From NCBI RefSeq assembly GCF_011927825.1, contig NZ_JAATJI010000001.1, positions 186,001 through 250,000 of the forward strand: a stretch of 64,000 nt of DNA. Direction: 5' to 3'. Positions within the stretch are counted from its first letter, which is position 1, and the number at the start of each line of letters is the position of its first letter. The DNA comes from Polymorphobacter fuscus. GTDB lineage: Bacteria > Pseudomonadota > Alphaproteobacteria > Sphingomonadales > Sphingomonadaceae. The translations under genes and the position numbers were made by a program. Positions 34,888 to 43,936 of this stretch are shown here, piece after piece. The notes beneath the pieces were generated by a model. It searched no databases, had not been told where the DNA came from, and saw only the letters and a list, made by a program, of their open reading frames with translations.

Positions 34888-35544
34888 TCAGGCGGTGACG
34901 TGGGTGGTGCGGCGGCGGCGGGCGCTGGCGCCGACGAGGCCGAAGCCGGCGATCATCATGGCCCAGCTGGCGGGTTCGGGGATGGCGCCGGCGCTGGTGG
35001 TGATGTCGAGGCTCCAGCCGCCGGCGACGGTGCCGACGTCGGCGGCGAACGTATCGGCGACGAGAAGCGTCCAGGTGCCGTTGGCGCTGAGGCCGTTGAA
35101 GCCGGCGAAGCTGGTGGCGTTGTCGTAGAAGGTGAAGGTGTAGCCACCGAAGTTCGACGGCAGATAGGTGCCCGAGGTGATCGGGAACGGGCTGACGAAG
35201 GTTTGGGGCAGCTGCGACGATGCGGCGTCGGAGAAGGTGAGGTTGACGCCGCTGATATCGATGCTGCCGCCGGCGAAGCTCATGAAGATGAAGCCGAGGC
35301 CGGCGTCGGCGTTGATCAGGCCGAGGAGGAGATCGTCCGGATAGGTGTGGCTGAGCCCGGCGAGCGACAGGGTCAGGTTGGTGATGGTGCCGGTGGTGCC
35401 GGCGATGGTGATATCGCTGAAGCTGTCATCGTTGTCGAGGATGACGATCGGCGTCGGGTTGGAATAGACGACCGCGGCCGCGGGTGTGGATGCCATGGCG
35501 ATGCCGATGGCGGCGGCAAGTGGAACGAAGCTCAGCTTGGTCAT
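34888..35544 (-). CDS. Secreted PEP-CTERM protein with a proprotein-convertase P-like domain
   Basis: A 218-residue protein. The signal peptide MTKLSFVPLAAAIGIAMAS..AAA is cleaved near residue 24. The body (about 45-185) resembles the P (homo B) domain: ITNLTLSLAGLSHTYPDDLLLGL and SANGTWTLLVADTF followed by GGWSLDI. Its usual partner, a subtilisin-type protease, is absent, so here it may be a stand-alone beta-sandwich. The tail IPEPASWAMMIAGFGLVG plus RRRR is a classic PEPxxWA-CTERM signal for the exosortase encoded near 6.2 kb. GAGAGGGG precedes ATG 35544. No sigma-54 site was found upstream, unlike the other PEP-CTERM gene. Confidence 0.88.
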   Translation of the reverse strand: MTKLSFVPLAAAIGIAMASTPAAAVVYSNPTPIVILDNDDSFSDITIAGTTGTITNLTLSLAGLSHTYPDDLLLGLINADAGLGFIFMSFAGGSIDISGVNLTFSDAASSQLPQTFVSPFPITSGTYLPSNFGGYTFTFYDNATSFAGFNGLSANGTWTLLVADTFAADVGTVAGGWSLDITTSAGAIPEPASWAMMIAGFGLVGASARRRRTTHVTA

Positions 35545-35745
35545 TTCGAAGGCCCCTCTCTTTACGATCAGATACGGTTCGCATGATGCCGGCTGGCGGA
35601 GCCCAAGCCTGTTCCTACCCCTGTTATCGTTGACGATGGTGCCCCTCTGCCCGGTTGCCGACTCGCCGGGCATTCACAATGGTTAACATGAATCATTTTA
35701 TAGAACGTAAATATTCATCAACGTTCGTTGAGAAAGATTTCGGCT

Positions 35746-38655
35746 TTATGCACGGACCTTGCGGCGGGGTTTGGCCGGGGCGGGGGCCGGGTCCGGGGCT
35801 GGCGTCGCGGCGGGGGTGAGCAGGGGCGCGAGGTAATGGCCGGTGTGGCTGCCGGGGGTTGCCGCGATGACTTCGGGGGTGCCGGTGGCGACGATCTGGC
35901 CGCCCTTGTCGCCGCCGTCGGGCCCCAGGTCGACGACCCAGTCGGCGGTCTTGATGACGTCGAGATTGTGTTCGATGACGACGACGGTGTTGCCCTGGTC
36001 GACAAGGGCGTGGAGGACTTCGAGCAGCTTGCGGACGTCCTCGAAGTGGAGCCCGGTGGTGGGTTCATCGAGGATGTAGAGCGTCTGGCCGGTGGCGCGG
36101 CGGGCGAGTTCCTTGGCGAGCTTGACGCGCTGCGCCTCCCCGCCCGACAGGGTGGTCGCCTGCTGGCCGATCTTGACATAGCCGAGCCCGACTTCGTGGA
36201 GCATGGCGAGCTTTTCGCGGATGGGGGGGACGGCCTTGAAGAATTCGACGCCGTCTTCCACCGTCATGTCGAGGACGTCGGCGATCGACTGGCCCTTGAA
36301 CTTCACTTCCAGCGTTTCGCGGTTGTAGCGGGCGCCGTGGCAGACGTCGCAGGTGACATAGACATCCGGCAGGAAGTGCATTTCGATCTTGATGAGGCCG
36401 TCGCCGCTGCACGCCTCGCAGCGGCCGCCCTTGACGTTGAAACTGAAGCGCCCGGGCTTGTAGCCGCGCGCCTGCGCTTCGGGCAGGCCGGCGAACCAGT
36501 CCCGGATGTTGGTGAAGGCGCCGGTGTAGGTGGCGGGGTTGCTCCGGGGCGTGCGGCCGATGGGGGACTGGTCGATGTCGATGACCTTGTCGAGATGCTG
36601 CAGCCCGTCGATGCTGTCGTGCGGGGCCATGACGAGGCGGGCGCCGTTGAGCTCCCGCGCCGCGGCGGCGTAGAGCGTGTCGATGGTGAAGGTGGATTTG
36701 CCGCTGCCCGAGACGCCGGTGATGCAGGTGAAGGTGCCGAGCGGGATGGCGGCGGTGACGCCCTGCAGGTTGTTGCCGCGGGCGTTCTTGACGGTGAGCT
36801 TCTTGCCGGTGCCCTTGCGGCGGGTGGCGGGCACGGCGACGCTGCGGCGGCCGGACAGGTAATCGGCGGTGATGCTGCCCGGGGTGGCGAGGATGTCCGC
36901 CAGCGTGCCGCGCGCGACGACGGCGCCGCCATGGACGCCGGCGCCGGGCCCCATGTCGACGATGTAATCGGCGGTGCGGATGGCGTCTTCATCATGTTCG
37001 ACGACGAGGACGGTGTTGCCGAGGTCGCGCAGGCGGCGGAGGGTGACGAGCAGGCGGTCGTTGTCGCGCTGGTGGAGGCCGATCGACGGTTCATCGAGGA
37101 CGTAGAGGACGCCGGAGAGGCCGGAGCCGATCTGGGAGGCCAGGCGGATGCGCTGGCTTTCGCCGCCGGACAGGGTGCCGGACTTGCGATCGAGATTGAG
37201 GTAATCGAGCCCGACATTGTCGAGGAAGCCGAGGCGTTCGATGATTTCCTTGAGGATGCGTTCGCCGATGGTGCGCTGCTTGGGCGTCAGCTGCTCGGCG
37301 AGGCCTTTCGCCCAGGCGAACGCCTGGCTGACCGGGCGGCGGACGGCCTGGGCGATGGTTTCGCCGGCGACCTTGACGGCAAGCGCCTCGGGCTTGAGGC
37401 GGTCGCCGTGGCAGACTTCGCACGGGGCGGCGGACTGGTAGCGCGACAGTTCCTCGCGCATCCAGGCGCTTTCGGTGGCGCGCAGGCGCTTTTCGAGGTT
37501 GGCGATGACGCCTTCGAACGGCTTGACGACCTCATAGGATTTGCGGCCGTCCTCGAAGCGCAGCGGGATGGCGCGGCCGCCGGTGCCGTGGAGGATGGCG
37601 CGCTGCGCCTCGGCGGGCAGGCTCGCCCAGGGTGCCTTCAGCGTGATGTTGTAGGCGCGGGCGACGCTGCCCAGGACCTGCATGTAATAGGGGCTGGGCG
37701 GGTTGGACTTGGCCCAGGGCATGACGGCGCCCTTTTCGATGCTGAGCGCGTGGTTGGGGACGATGAGATCTTCGTCGAAGAGCAGCTTTTCGCCGAGGCC
37801 GTCGCACGCCGGGCAGGCGCCCTGGGGGGCGTTGAAGGAGAACAGCCGCGGTTCGATCTCGGCAATGGTGAAGCCGGAGACGGGGCAGGCGAATTTTTCG
37901 GAGAAGGTGATGCGGTCCTTCGGCGCGCCTTCGGCCCCATCGGCCATTTCGGCGATGGCGAGGCCTTCGGCGAGTTTCAGCGCGGTTTCGAAGCTTTCGG
38001 CGAGGCGGGGTTCGAGGCCTTCCTTCACGACGATACGGTCGACGACGACGTCGATGTCGTGCTTGTATTTCTTGTCGAGCGCCGGGGCGGCGTCGATGTC
38101 GTGGAATTCGCCGTCGATCTTGACGCGGGTGAAGCCGTCCTTCTGCAGCTGCGCCAGTTCCTTGCGATATTCGCCCTTGCGGCCGCGCACGATGGGGGCG
38201 AGCAGGAACAGGCGGGTGCCTTCGGGCAGCGCCATGACGCGATCGACCATCTGGCTGACCGTCTGGGCGGTGATCGGCAGCCCGGTGGCCGGGCTGTACG
38301 GGACGCCGACGCGCGCCCACAGCAGCCGCATATAGTCATAGATTTCGGTGACGGTGGCGACGGTGGAGCGCGGGTTCTTGCTCGTGGTCTTCTGTTCGAT
38401 GCTGATGGCCGGCGACAGCCCCTCGATATGGTCGACGTCGGGCTTGGACATCAGCTCCAGGAACTGCCGGGCATAGGCCGACAGCGATTCCACATAGCGG
38501 CGCTGGCCCTCGGCATAGATGGTGTCGAAGGCGAGGCTCGATTTGCCGCTGCCCGACAGGCCGGTGATGACGGTCAGCGCATTCTTGGGCAGGTCTACAT
38601 CGACGCCCTTGAGGTTGTGTTCGCGCGCGCCGCGGACCTGGATATGGGTGAGCAT
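35746..38655 (-). CDS. uvrA: Excinuclease ABC subunit A
   Basis: A 969-residue DNA-damage sensor of nucleotide excision repair. It has two ABC ATPase units: the first Walker A is GLSGSGKSS near residue 33 and the second is GVSGSGKST in the C-terminal half. Each signature reads LSGGE(S/A)QR. The zinc fingers show as CPACDGLG and CEVCHGD in the first half and CEACSGDG with [10 protein letters not shown] in the second. ATG at 38655 gives the normal family start ([15 protein letters not shown]). An SOS box lies ten bases upstream, so the leader must be very short. Length and all motifs are complete. Confidence 0.97.
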   Translation of the reverse strand: MLTHIQVRGAREHNLKGVDVDLPKNALTVITGLSGSGKSSLAFDTIYAEGQRRYVESLSAYARQFLELMSKPDVDHIEGLSPAISIEQKTTSKNPRSTVATVTEIYDYMRLLWARVGVPYSPATGLPITAQTVSQMVDRVMALPEGTRLFLLAPIVRGRKGEYRKELAQLQKDGFTRVKIDGEFHDIDAAPALDKKYKHDIDVVVDRIVVKEGLEPRLAESFETALKLAEGLAIAEMADGAEGAPKDRITFSEKFACPVSGFTIAEIEPRLFSFNAPQGACPACDGLGEKLLFDEDLIVPNHALSIEKGAVMPWAKSNPPSPYYMQVLGSVARAYNITLKAPWASLPAEAQRAILHGTGGRAIPLRFEDGRKSYEVVKPFEGVIANLEKRLRATESAWMREELSRYQSAAPCEVCHGDRLKPEALAVKVAGETIAQAVRRPVSQAFAWAKGLAEQLTPKQRTIGERILKEIIERLGFLDNVGLDYLNLDRKSGTLSGGESQRIRLASQIGSGLSGVLYVLDEPSIGLHQRDNDRLLVTLRRLRDLGNTVLVVEHDEDAIRTADYIVDMGPGAGVHGGAVVARGTLADILATPGSITADYLSGRRSVAVPATRRKGTGKKLTVKNARGNNLQGVTAAIPLGTFTCITGVSGSGKSTFTIDTLYAAAARELNGARLVMAPHDSIDGLQHLDKVIDIDQSPIGRTPRSNPATYTGAFTNIRDWFAGLPEAQARGYKPGRFSFNVKGGRCEACSGDGLIKIEMHFLPDVYVTCDVCHGARYNRETLEVKFKGQSIADVLDMTVEDGVEFFKAVPPIREKLAMLHEVGLGYVKIGQQATTLSGGEAQRVKLAKELARRATGQTLYILDEPTTGLHFEDVRKLLEVLHALVDQGNTVVVIEHNLDVIKTADWVVDLGPDGGDKGGQIVATGTPEVIAATPGSHTGHYLAPLLTPAATPAPDPAPAPAKPRRKVRA

Positions 38656-38665
38656 GGGGTGATTT

Positions 38666-38680
38666 GTTCCATATTTGTTC
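38666..38680. promoter_or_regulatory. LexA (SOS) box of uvrA
   Basis: GTTC-CATATTT-GTTC is an exact match to the alphaproteobacterial SOS box GTTC-N7-GTTC, described for uvrA and recA promoters in this class. It sits 10-25 bases before the minus-strand ATG at 38655. LexA bound here would cover the likely -10 region or start site. Confidence 0.88.
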
Positions 38681-38812
38681 GCCGCAGGCAAGATGGAACC
38701 GAGATAGGGGCGGTGCGGGGCATCGGCAACCGGCGGTGGTGACGCGCCGACATGGAAACGACCGCGCCGGTTGGCCCGGCGCGGTCGTCCTCCTCCCCAG
38801 CGCGGCCGCGGT

Positions 38813-39217
38813 TCAGCGGCGGCGGTAACGGCCTTCGAACCAGGTCCCGGCGGCAAGGGCGATGAACACCGGGAAGGTCCAGAAGATCAGTGCGATGTAA
38901 TAGGCCCAGGCGAAGTCGCCCGTCTGCACCATGCTGGCGAAATGGAACATGGTTCCAACCAGCTGGAACGCTGCCGCATACATCGGCCAGAAGCGGTCGC
39001 TGCGCAGAGCGAGGACCAGCAGGCCGATGAAAAGTGCAACGTCAACGACGAGGACGCCGCCTTCCGTATGGGTATATGCGCCATCGGTGACGATGTTCGA
39101 TGCGACGACGGCGAGCAGGCCACCGATCGCAGCGAGCCGTTCATCGAGGCCACCCCAACGCAAGGCGTAAGCGCAGCAGCCAGCGATGGTCAAAAGGGTG
39201 ATAACCGACCAGAGCAT
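38813..39217 (-). CDS. Small polytopic membrane protein of unknown function
   Basis: A 134-residue protein with four hydrophobic helices ([68 protein letters not shown]) and a basic C-terminus (GRYRRR). GGAGG precedes the ATG at 39217. The pattern resembles a family widespread among sphingomonads that I cannot assign a role. It lies between uvrA and the 127-residue protein gene, facing the same way as both. Confidence 0.72.
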   Translation of the reverse strand: MLWSVITLLTIAGCCAYALRWGGLDERLAAIGGLLAVVASNIVTDGAYTHTEGGVLVVDVALFIGLLVLALRSDRFWPMYAAAFQLVGTMFHFASMVQTGDFAWAYYIALIFWTFPVFIALAAGTWFEGRYRRR

Positions 39218-39290
39218 GATGCCTCCAAAAGTCGCAACTGCACAGGACAACCCGCCCCGGGCGACGGGGCGGGTGGTTGTACTGTCAGCT

Positions 39291-39674
39291 TCAGGCGGCG
39301 ATGGCGGTGACGGCAAGGCCTTCGTCGAGTTCGGCTTCGCACATCTTGGACACGTCGCCGATGGCCATCGGGGTGAGGCCGACATTGTGCAGCGCGCCCG
39401 ACATGGCGCGGTGGGTGCGCAGGATCTGGGTGCGCGACTTGACGAGGGTCTGGCAGGTTTCCATGGCGTGCATCAGCGATTCCTGTAGCACATGGGTGCC
39501 GACATTGGCCTGCTGGGTGGCGAGTGGCATGCCGGCGGCGAGGGCGGCGACGGCGGCGACAGCGGCATCGATGGCGGCTTCGGCGGCGATGAGCTGTTCG
39601 GTGAGCTGGTGGGCGGCGATACGGATGGGGGCCTGGGTGTTACCGAAAGCGGCGACATTCGACTGAGAAATCAT
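39291..39674 (-). CDS. Small alanine-rich helical protein of unknown function
   Basis: A 127-residue soluble-looking protein. Residues 20-50 are nearly all Ala, Ile, Leu and Glu (QLIAAEAAIDAAVAAVAALA), and a second helix spans about 60-90 (VLQESLMHAMETCQTLVKSR). It has no signal peptide or known motif. The ribosome binding site GGAAGGA is strong and well spaced, arguing for a real, well-translated gene. It lies 79 bases downstream of the LuxR-type regulator gene on the same strand, so the two may form an operon. Confidence 0.65.
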   Translation of the reverse strand: MISQSNVAAFGNTQAPIRIAAHQLTEQLIAAEAAIDAAVAAVAALAAGMPLATQQANVGTHVLQESLMHAMETCQTLVKSRTQILRTHRAMSGALHNVGLTPMAIGDVSKMCEAELDEGLAVTAIAA

Positions 39675-39753
39675 GACAATATCCTTCCGTTGCGCAACCT
39701 AGGGGTTTGCGCGGTTGATGGTCACCCTCCCGGATGACCATCACCCGGAAGCG

Positions 39754-40515
39754 TCAGATTAAGGTTTTCAGTGCGGCGAGGGCGGCCAATATCGAGCCGA
39801 AGGCCAGCGCCGAACCAACTGCAATCATGAAGATCCATCCGAGCCGCGCGCCGACCGAAAGATCGTTGCGTTGTCCCCACGGCAGGGATCGGACCCCTGG
39901 TTCACCGGTCGGGCGGATGCTGGGTCCAGGGTCAAAAGACCCAGCACCCGCCCTATTGGTGTCGAACAAGGTTTCGACATCCATCGATGCGGTTGCCAGA
40001 CGGGGAGGGCCGTTGACGATCGGATCGACGACCGGGCTGGAGGCGGGGGTGATGCAGTCGACCGAAAAATTGGTGATGTCTGCGTCGTCACCGCTGTCCA
40101 GAGCCGGTGATTGCATTTTCGCCGGATCCGTCGGCTCGGCAACATCCGGTGCCTGATATATCAACGACTGATATTGGGCCGAGGCACGATCCGGGGTGGT
40201 TTCCCCGCCGGATTCCTCCTGCACCAGCATCCGCGCCGCTTCGATCCGGCTGGCGACGCCCAGCGTTTTCATGGCAGTGCGCAGACGCATGTCGACCGTG
40301 TGCGGCGAGACGCCGAGCACACGGGCAATATCCTTCGATTTCATGTGGTTGTAGACGAGGCGCAAGCAATCGCGCTGGCCATCCGTAAGGGCCAGCACGT
40401 TCGGGTTCGAGGCCTCCTGCCGTATTGTCACACTAGAACACCACCGTGGCTGAGGGCCATTGTCAAGGTCGTCCGCAACGTCGCTGCCATATTCATCGGC
40501 ATAGTTTACAAGCAT
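39754..40515 (-). CDS. LuxR-type DNA-binding protein with C-terminal membrane anchor
   Basis: A 253-residue protein. A GerE/LuxR helix-turn-helix occupies about 43-98 (LTDGQRDCLRLVYNHMKSKDIARVLGVSPHTVD). A long low-complexity linker follows, and one hydrophobic segment ends the chain (IFMIAVGSALAFGSILAALAAL). Thus the DNA-binding part is probably tethered to the inner membrane. No sensory domain is visible. GAGGAGA precedes ATG 40515. It diverges from the acyl-CoA carboxylase gene 182 bases away and could regulate it or the small gene downstream; neither is shown. Confidence 0.8.
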   Translation of the reverse strand: MLVNYADEYGSDVADDLDNGPQPRWCSSVTIRQEASNPNVLALTDGQRDCLRLVYNHMKSKDIARVLGVSPHTVDMRLRTAMKTLGVASRIEAARMLVQEESGGETTPDRASAQYQSLIYQAPDVAEPTDPAKMQSPALDSGDDADITNFSVDCITPASSPVVDPIVNGPPRLATASMDVETLFDTNRAGAGSFDPGPSIRPTGEPGVRSLPWGQRNDLSVGARLGWIFMIAVGSALAFGSILAALAALKTLI

Positions 40516-40697
40516 TACGAATCTCCTCGCTGGCCGGGCGTCGGTGTGGCCATTCAAAGCGATAGGCCAACCTCGCCTAAAATGAACAGTTTCGCAACCT
40601 TCGCCTTCTACGCACCTGCGACCCGAATCGTTCCAGCACCAATCCGAATCGAGCGGCGGCGTTGCCATGCCGAGCGGGCGCGGCCTAGACTGAATGC

Positions 40698-42245
40698 ATG
40701 ACCTGGCAGCCCGAAATCGACGAACTGTTGCAACGGCGGGCGGCGGCCCTGGGGATGGGCGGGCCGGCAAAGCTGGAAAAACAGGCAGCGATGGGGCGGA
40801 TGAATGCCCGTTCGCGGCTCGCCGCGGTCGCCGACGAGGGCAGTTTCCGGGAAATCGGCGCGCTGGCGGGCTTTGCCGCCTATGCCGACGATGGCGCGAT
40901 GCTGAGTTTCCAGCCTGCCAACTTCCTGTTCGGGCGGGCGACGGTCGATGGCCGGCCGGTGGTGCTGACCGCCGACGACTTCACCGTGCGCGGTGGCGCC
41001 GCCGATGCGAGCCTGCACCGCAAGCTGACCGATGCCGAACGGCTGGCGAGCGAATATCGCCTGCCGCTGATCCGCATGATCGAAGGCACCGGCGGCGGCG
41101 GATCGGTCCGCACCCTGGAAACAATGGGTTACACCTATATCCCCGAGATTCCCGGTTGGGAGATCATGGTCGACAATATGGCGCGGGTGCCGGTTGTGGC
41201 ACTGGGCCTTGGCCCCGTCGCCGGGCTGGGCGCCGGGCGGCAGGTGATGGCGCATTATTCGATCCTGGTCGACGGCGTGGCGCAGATGTTCGTCGCCGGC
41301 CCGCCGGTGGTGGCGGCCGCCGGCGAGATCCGCACCAAGGAAACGCTGGGCGGCGCGCATATCCATGCCGCCAATGGCGCCATCGACGACCGGGTGGACA
41401 GCGAGGCCGAGGCCTTTGCCCGGTTGCGGCGGTTCCTGTCCTATCTGCCGAGCTCGGTCGAGGAGCTGCCGGCGCGTGGGGTGGTGAAGGACAAGCGCCG
41501 CAAGGGCGAGGACTGGCTGGCCAGCGCAGTGCCGCGCGACGGGCGCAAGCTGTACCCGATCCGGCCGATCGTCGAGGCGATCGTCGACCGTGACAGCTGG
41601 TTCGAGATCGGCCGCGAATGGGGGCTGGGGGTGGTCACCGGCCTTGCCCGGATCGACGGCTGGCCGGTGGCGGTGATCGCGTCCAACCCCGAAAGCCTGG
41701 GCGGATTGTGGACCGCGGCGACGGCGCGCAAGGTCGAACGGCATGTCGACCTGGCCGATACCTTCCATCTGCCGGTCGTCCATCTGGTCGACAACCCGGG
41801 CTTCCTGATCGGCCGCCGGGCCGAGGATGAGGCGACAATTCGCTGGGGTTCCAGGGCGTTAGCAGCCATATATCAAGCATCGGTACCCTGGGTATCGGTC
41901 ATTTTGCGCAAGGCCTATGGCATGGCGGGCAGCGGCCATGCGCCGGCCGACCGCTTTCGCTGGCGGATGGCCTGGCCATCGGGCGACTGGGGGTCCTTGC
42001 CGATTTCGGGCGGGCTGGAAGCCGCCTATCGCGCCGAGCTGGAGGCGAGCGAGGACCCGGCGGCGCGGCTGGCCGAGATCAAGGCGCGGCTGGAACGGGT
42101 GCGATCGCCATTCCGCACGGCCGAACATTATGGCGTGGAGGCGATCATCGACCCGCGCGACACGCGCGCCGAGCTGTGCGAGTTCGTCAACCTGGCGCAG
42201 CGGGCGCTGGTGCCGGGGCGCAAGGGGCGCGGGTTGCGGCCCTGA
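40698..42245 (+). CDS. Acyl-CoA carboxylase carboxyltransferase (beta) subunit
   Basis: A 515-residue crotonase-fold carboxyltransferase of the propionyl-/acetyl-/methylcrotonyl-CoA carboxylase type. The two oxyanion-hole segments are seen as RMIEGTGGGGSVRT (N-lobe) and VDNPGFLIGRRAE with RKAYGMAGSG (C-lobe). It needs a biotin carboxylase and biotin carrier subunit, and neither is encoded in this window. If it is a propionyl-CoA carboxylase it would take the product of the pcs-mcr pathway to methylmalonyl-CoA. Substrate choice cannot be read safely from the sequence, and the gene is 19 kb from that operon. Confidence 0.88.
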   Translation: MTWQPEIDELLQRRAAALGMGGPAKLEKQAAMGRMNARSRLAAVADEGSFREIGALAGFAAYADDGAMLSFQPANFLFGRATVDGRPVVLTADDFTVRGGAADASLHRKLTDAERLASEYRLPLIRMIEGTGGGGSVRTLETMGYTYIPEIPGWEIMVDNMARVPVVALGLGPVAGLGAGRQVMAHYSILVDGVAQMFVAGPPVVAAAGEIRTKETLGGAHIHAANGAIDDRVDSEAEAFARLRRFLSYLPSSVEELPARGVVKDKRRKGEDWLASAVPRDGRKLYPIRPIVEAIVDRDSWFEIGREWGLGVVTGLARIDGWPVAVIASNPESLGGLWTAATARKVERHVDLADTFHLPVVHLVDNPGFLIGRRAEDEATIRWGSRALAAIYQASVPWVSVILRKAYGMAGSGHAPADRFRWRMAWPSGDWGSLPISGGLEAAYRAELEASEDPAARLAEIKARLERVRSPFRTAEHYGVEAIIDPRDTRAELCEFVNLAQRALVPGRKGRGLRP

Positions 42246-42251
42246 ACGACG

Positions 42252-42521
42252 CTATTGCGCGGTCATGCCCATGGCGCGGGCCTTTTCGGCGCAGCTTTTG
42301 AGCTCGGCGGCGTCGACGACGCTGTCCTTGTCGACATCGCAAAAGGCAAAGCCCATGTCGCGGCGGCCGGCGGCGCGCCATTCGGCCTTGTCCCATTTGC
42401 CGTCCTTGTTGGCATCGGCGGCGACCAGCCTGGCCTGTGCGTCGCTGGCGGCGGGAGCGGCGGGCGCCGCCTGGGCGTTGATTGCCGTGGCAGCGAGGAT
42501 TGCGGAAAGGAACAGGCGCAT
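42252..42521 (-). CDS. Periplasmic EF-hand protein
   Basis: An 89-residue protein with a signal peptide (MRLFLSAILAATAINAQA) and two EF-hand loops, DANKDGKWDKAEW and DVDKDSVVDAAEL, which would bind calcium. Cysteines at two places (FCDV and SCAE) may form a disulfide in the periplasm. The stop lies seven bases beyond the convergent carboxyltransferase stop. Its ATG overlaps, head to head, the proposed ATG of the opposite uracil-DNA-glycosylase gene, so one of those starts may be wrong. Confidence 0.75.
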   Translation of the reverse strand: MRLFLSAILAATAINAQAAPAAPAASDAQARLVAADANKDGKWDKAEWRAAGRRDMGFAFCDVDKDSVVDAAELKSCAEKARAMGMTAQ

Positions 42522-43179
42522 GGCAGCTTCCCGATTGCGGCACGATGTGCGTCATAATAACGCAGCCGATGCCGAGGATGCAAGCGACGCGCTGGCGGCA
42601 TTGCTCGCCGAGGTGCGGGCGTGCCGGTTGTGCGCGCTGCCGGCGGGGCCACGGCCGATCGTCGAAATGTCGGGAACGGCGCGGTTGCTGATCATCGGCC
42701 AGGCGCCGGGGACGCGGGTCCATGCCAGCGGCGCCGCGTGGGACGATGCCAGCGGCGACCGTTTGCGCGAATGGACCGGGCTGCCGCGCGCGGTTTTCTA
42801 CGATACGGCGCGGGTGGCGCAGGTGCCGATGGGGCTGTGCTATCCCGGCAAGGGGGCGAGCGGCGACCTGCCGCCGCGCCGCGAATGTGCGCCGCTGTGG
42901 CACGACCGGCTGCTGGCACAACTGCCGGCCGACCGGCTGACCCTGCTGGTCGGCGCCCATGCGCAGAAGCGGTACATGGGGGGCGCCGGCAACATGACGG
43001 CACGGGTGCGGGATTTTCGCGCGGCGCCGGCGGGGCTGTTCCCGCTGCCGCACCCATCGTGGCGGAGCACCGGCTGGATGCGGCGCAACCCCTGGTTCGA
43101 GGCGGAAGTGCTGCCGGAACTGCGGTCCGCCGTGGCGGTGGCTATTCGCGGCGCAGATTTTCCAGCCGGTCCTCGGTGA
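42520..43179 (+). CDS. Uracil-DNA glycosylase family protein
   Basis: Up to 219 residues of the UDG superfamily. The cysteines in RACRLCALP resemble the iron-sulfur ligands of family 4/5 enzymes, followed by LLIIGQAPGTRVHASG (motif A region) and LFPLPHPSWRS (motif B, with His). GQAPG(T) replaces the GEAPG/GDAPG seen in many members, so activity on uracil is not certain. The N-terminus is uncertain: ATG 42520 overlaps the divergent EF-hand start, and GTG near 42547 is an alternative. The 3' end overlaps the opposing Nudix gene by 38 bases. Confidence 0.8.
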   Translation: MAASRLRHDVRHNNAADAEDASDALAALLAEVRACRLCALPAGPRPIVEMSGTARLLIIGQAPGTRVHASGAAWDDASGDRLREWTGLPRAVFYDTARVAQVPMGLCYPGKGASGDLPPRRECAPLWHDRLLAQLPADRLTLLVGAHAQKRYMGGAGNMTARVRDFRAAPAGLFPLPHPSWRSTGWMRRNPWFEAEVLPELRSAVAVAIRGADFPAGPR

Positions 43180-43936
43180 CCGGATAGTCGCAGCCTTCGG
43201 GGATGACGAGCCACATGGTGCCGTCGCGGTTGACGATTTCGGGCTGGATGAACGGCGGCAAGCGGCCGGCGGCGGCGGCCATGACCGCGTCGATGCTGGC
43301 ATATTGGCCGATGCGTTGCAGGTTGCACTTGGTCGGGAACACCAGCGCCGCCTCGCCGCATGCTTCGGCGGTGAGGACATCGGCGGCGGTGGTCCAGCGG
43401 ATGGCGACGGCCTCGTTGCCATCGGGGGAGATGGCGGCCGACGCGGTGTTGCCGGCGTCGGCGAGGTAGAAGAGCGTGTCGAAGCGGCGCTTGATCGGGG
43501 CCGCGGCGGGCGGTTCCCAGCGGGCGAAGGGGATGAAGCGGGCGGCATCGACGCGGTGGCCGAGGTCGGCGAGGATGGCGGCAAAGCTGGTCGCTTCATC
43601 GGCGGCGGGCCCGGCGGACAGCGCGGCACGGGCGGCGGCGAGGGCGACCGGGTCGGGGGCGTCGCCGCTGGTCAGCAGCACGCCGGTTTCCTCCAGCGCT
43701 TCGCGGCAGCAGGCGATGCGCGCGGCGGCGTCGTCATCGTCGAGCCCGTCGAAGCCGAAGGCGAGTTGCGGGTCGCGGGCGGTGCCGAGATCGGCATCAT
43801 CGACGCGGCCGCCGGGGAAGACCAGCGCGCCGCCGGCAAAGGCGAGGTTGTCGCCGCGGCGGACCATCAATGTTTCGGGGGTGCCGTCCGGCCGGGCGCG
43901 AAGCAGGATGACGGTGGCGGCGGGGATGCTGGTCAT
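43142..43936 (-). CDS. Nudix hydrolase
   Basis: A 264-residue Nudix protein similar to the NUDT7/19-like or RppA-like group. The Nudix box is split: VFPGGRVDDADLG is separated by an insertion from REALEETGVLL, which keeps the REx2EExG metal-binding core. Substrates of related proteins include CoA derivatives and other nucleoside diphosphates. The start overlaps the cytochrome c stop (ATGA), so the two are coupled. The 3' end overlaps the convergent glycosylase gene by 38 bases. Confidence 0.85.
   Translation of the reverse strand: MTSIPAATVILLRARPDGTPETLMVRRGDNLAFAGGALVFPGGRVDDADLGTARDPQLAFGFDGLDDDDAAARIACCREALEETGVLLTSGDAPDPVALAAARAALSAGPAADEATSFAAILADLGHRVDAARFIPFARWEPPAAAPIKRRFDTLFYLADAGNTASAAISPDGNEAVAIRWTTAADVLTAEACGEAALVFPTKCNLQRIGQYASIDAVMAAAAGRLPPFIQPEIVNRDGTMWLVIPEGCDYPVTEDRLENLRRE

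Noticed and set aside
35560-35720. Sigma-54 site before the second PEP-CTERM gene
   Set aside because: No GG/GC pair with correct spacing was found on the minus strand upstream of 35544.
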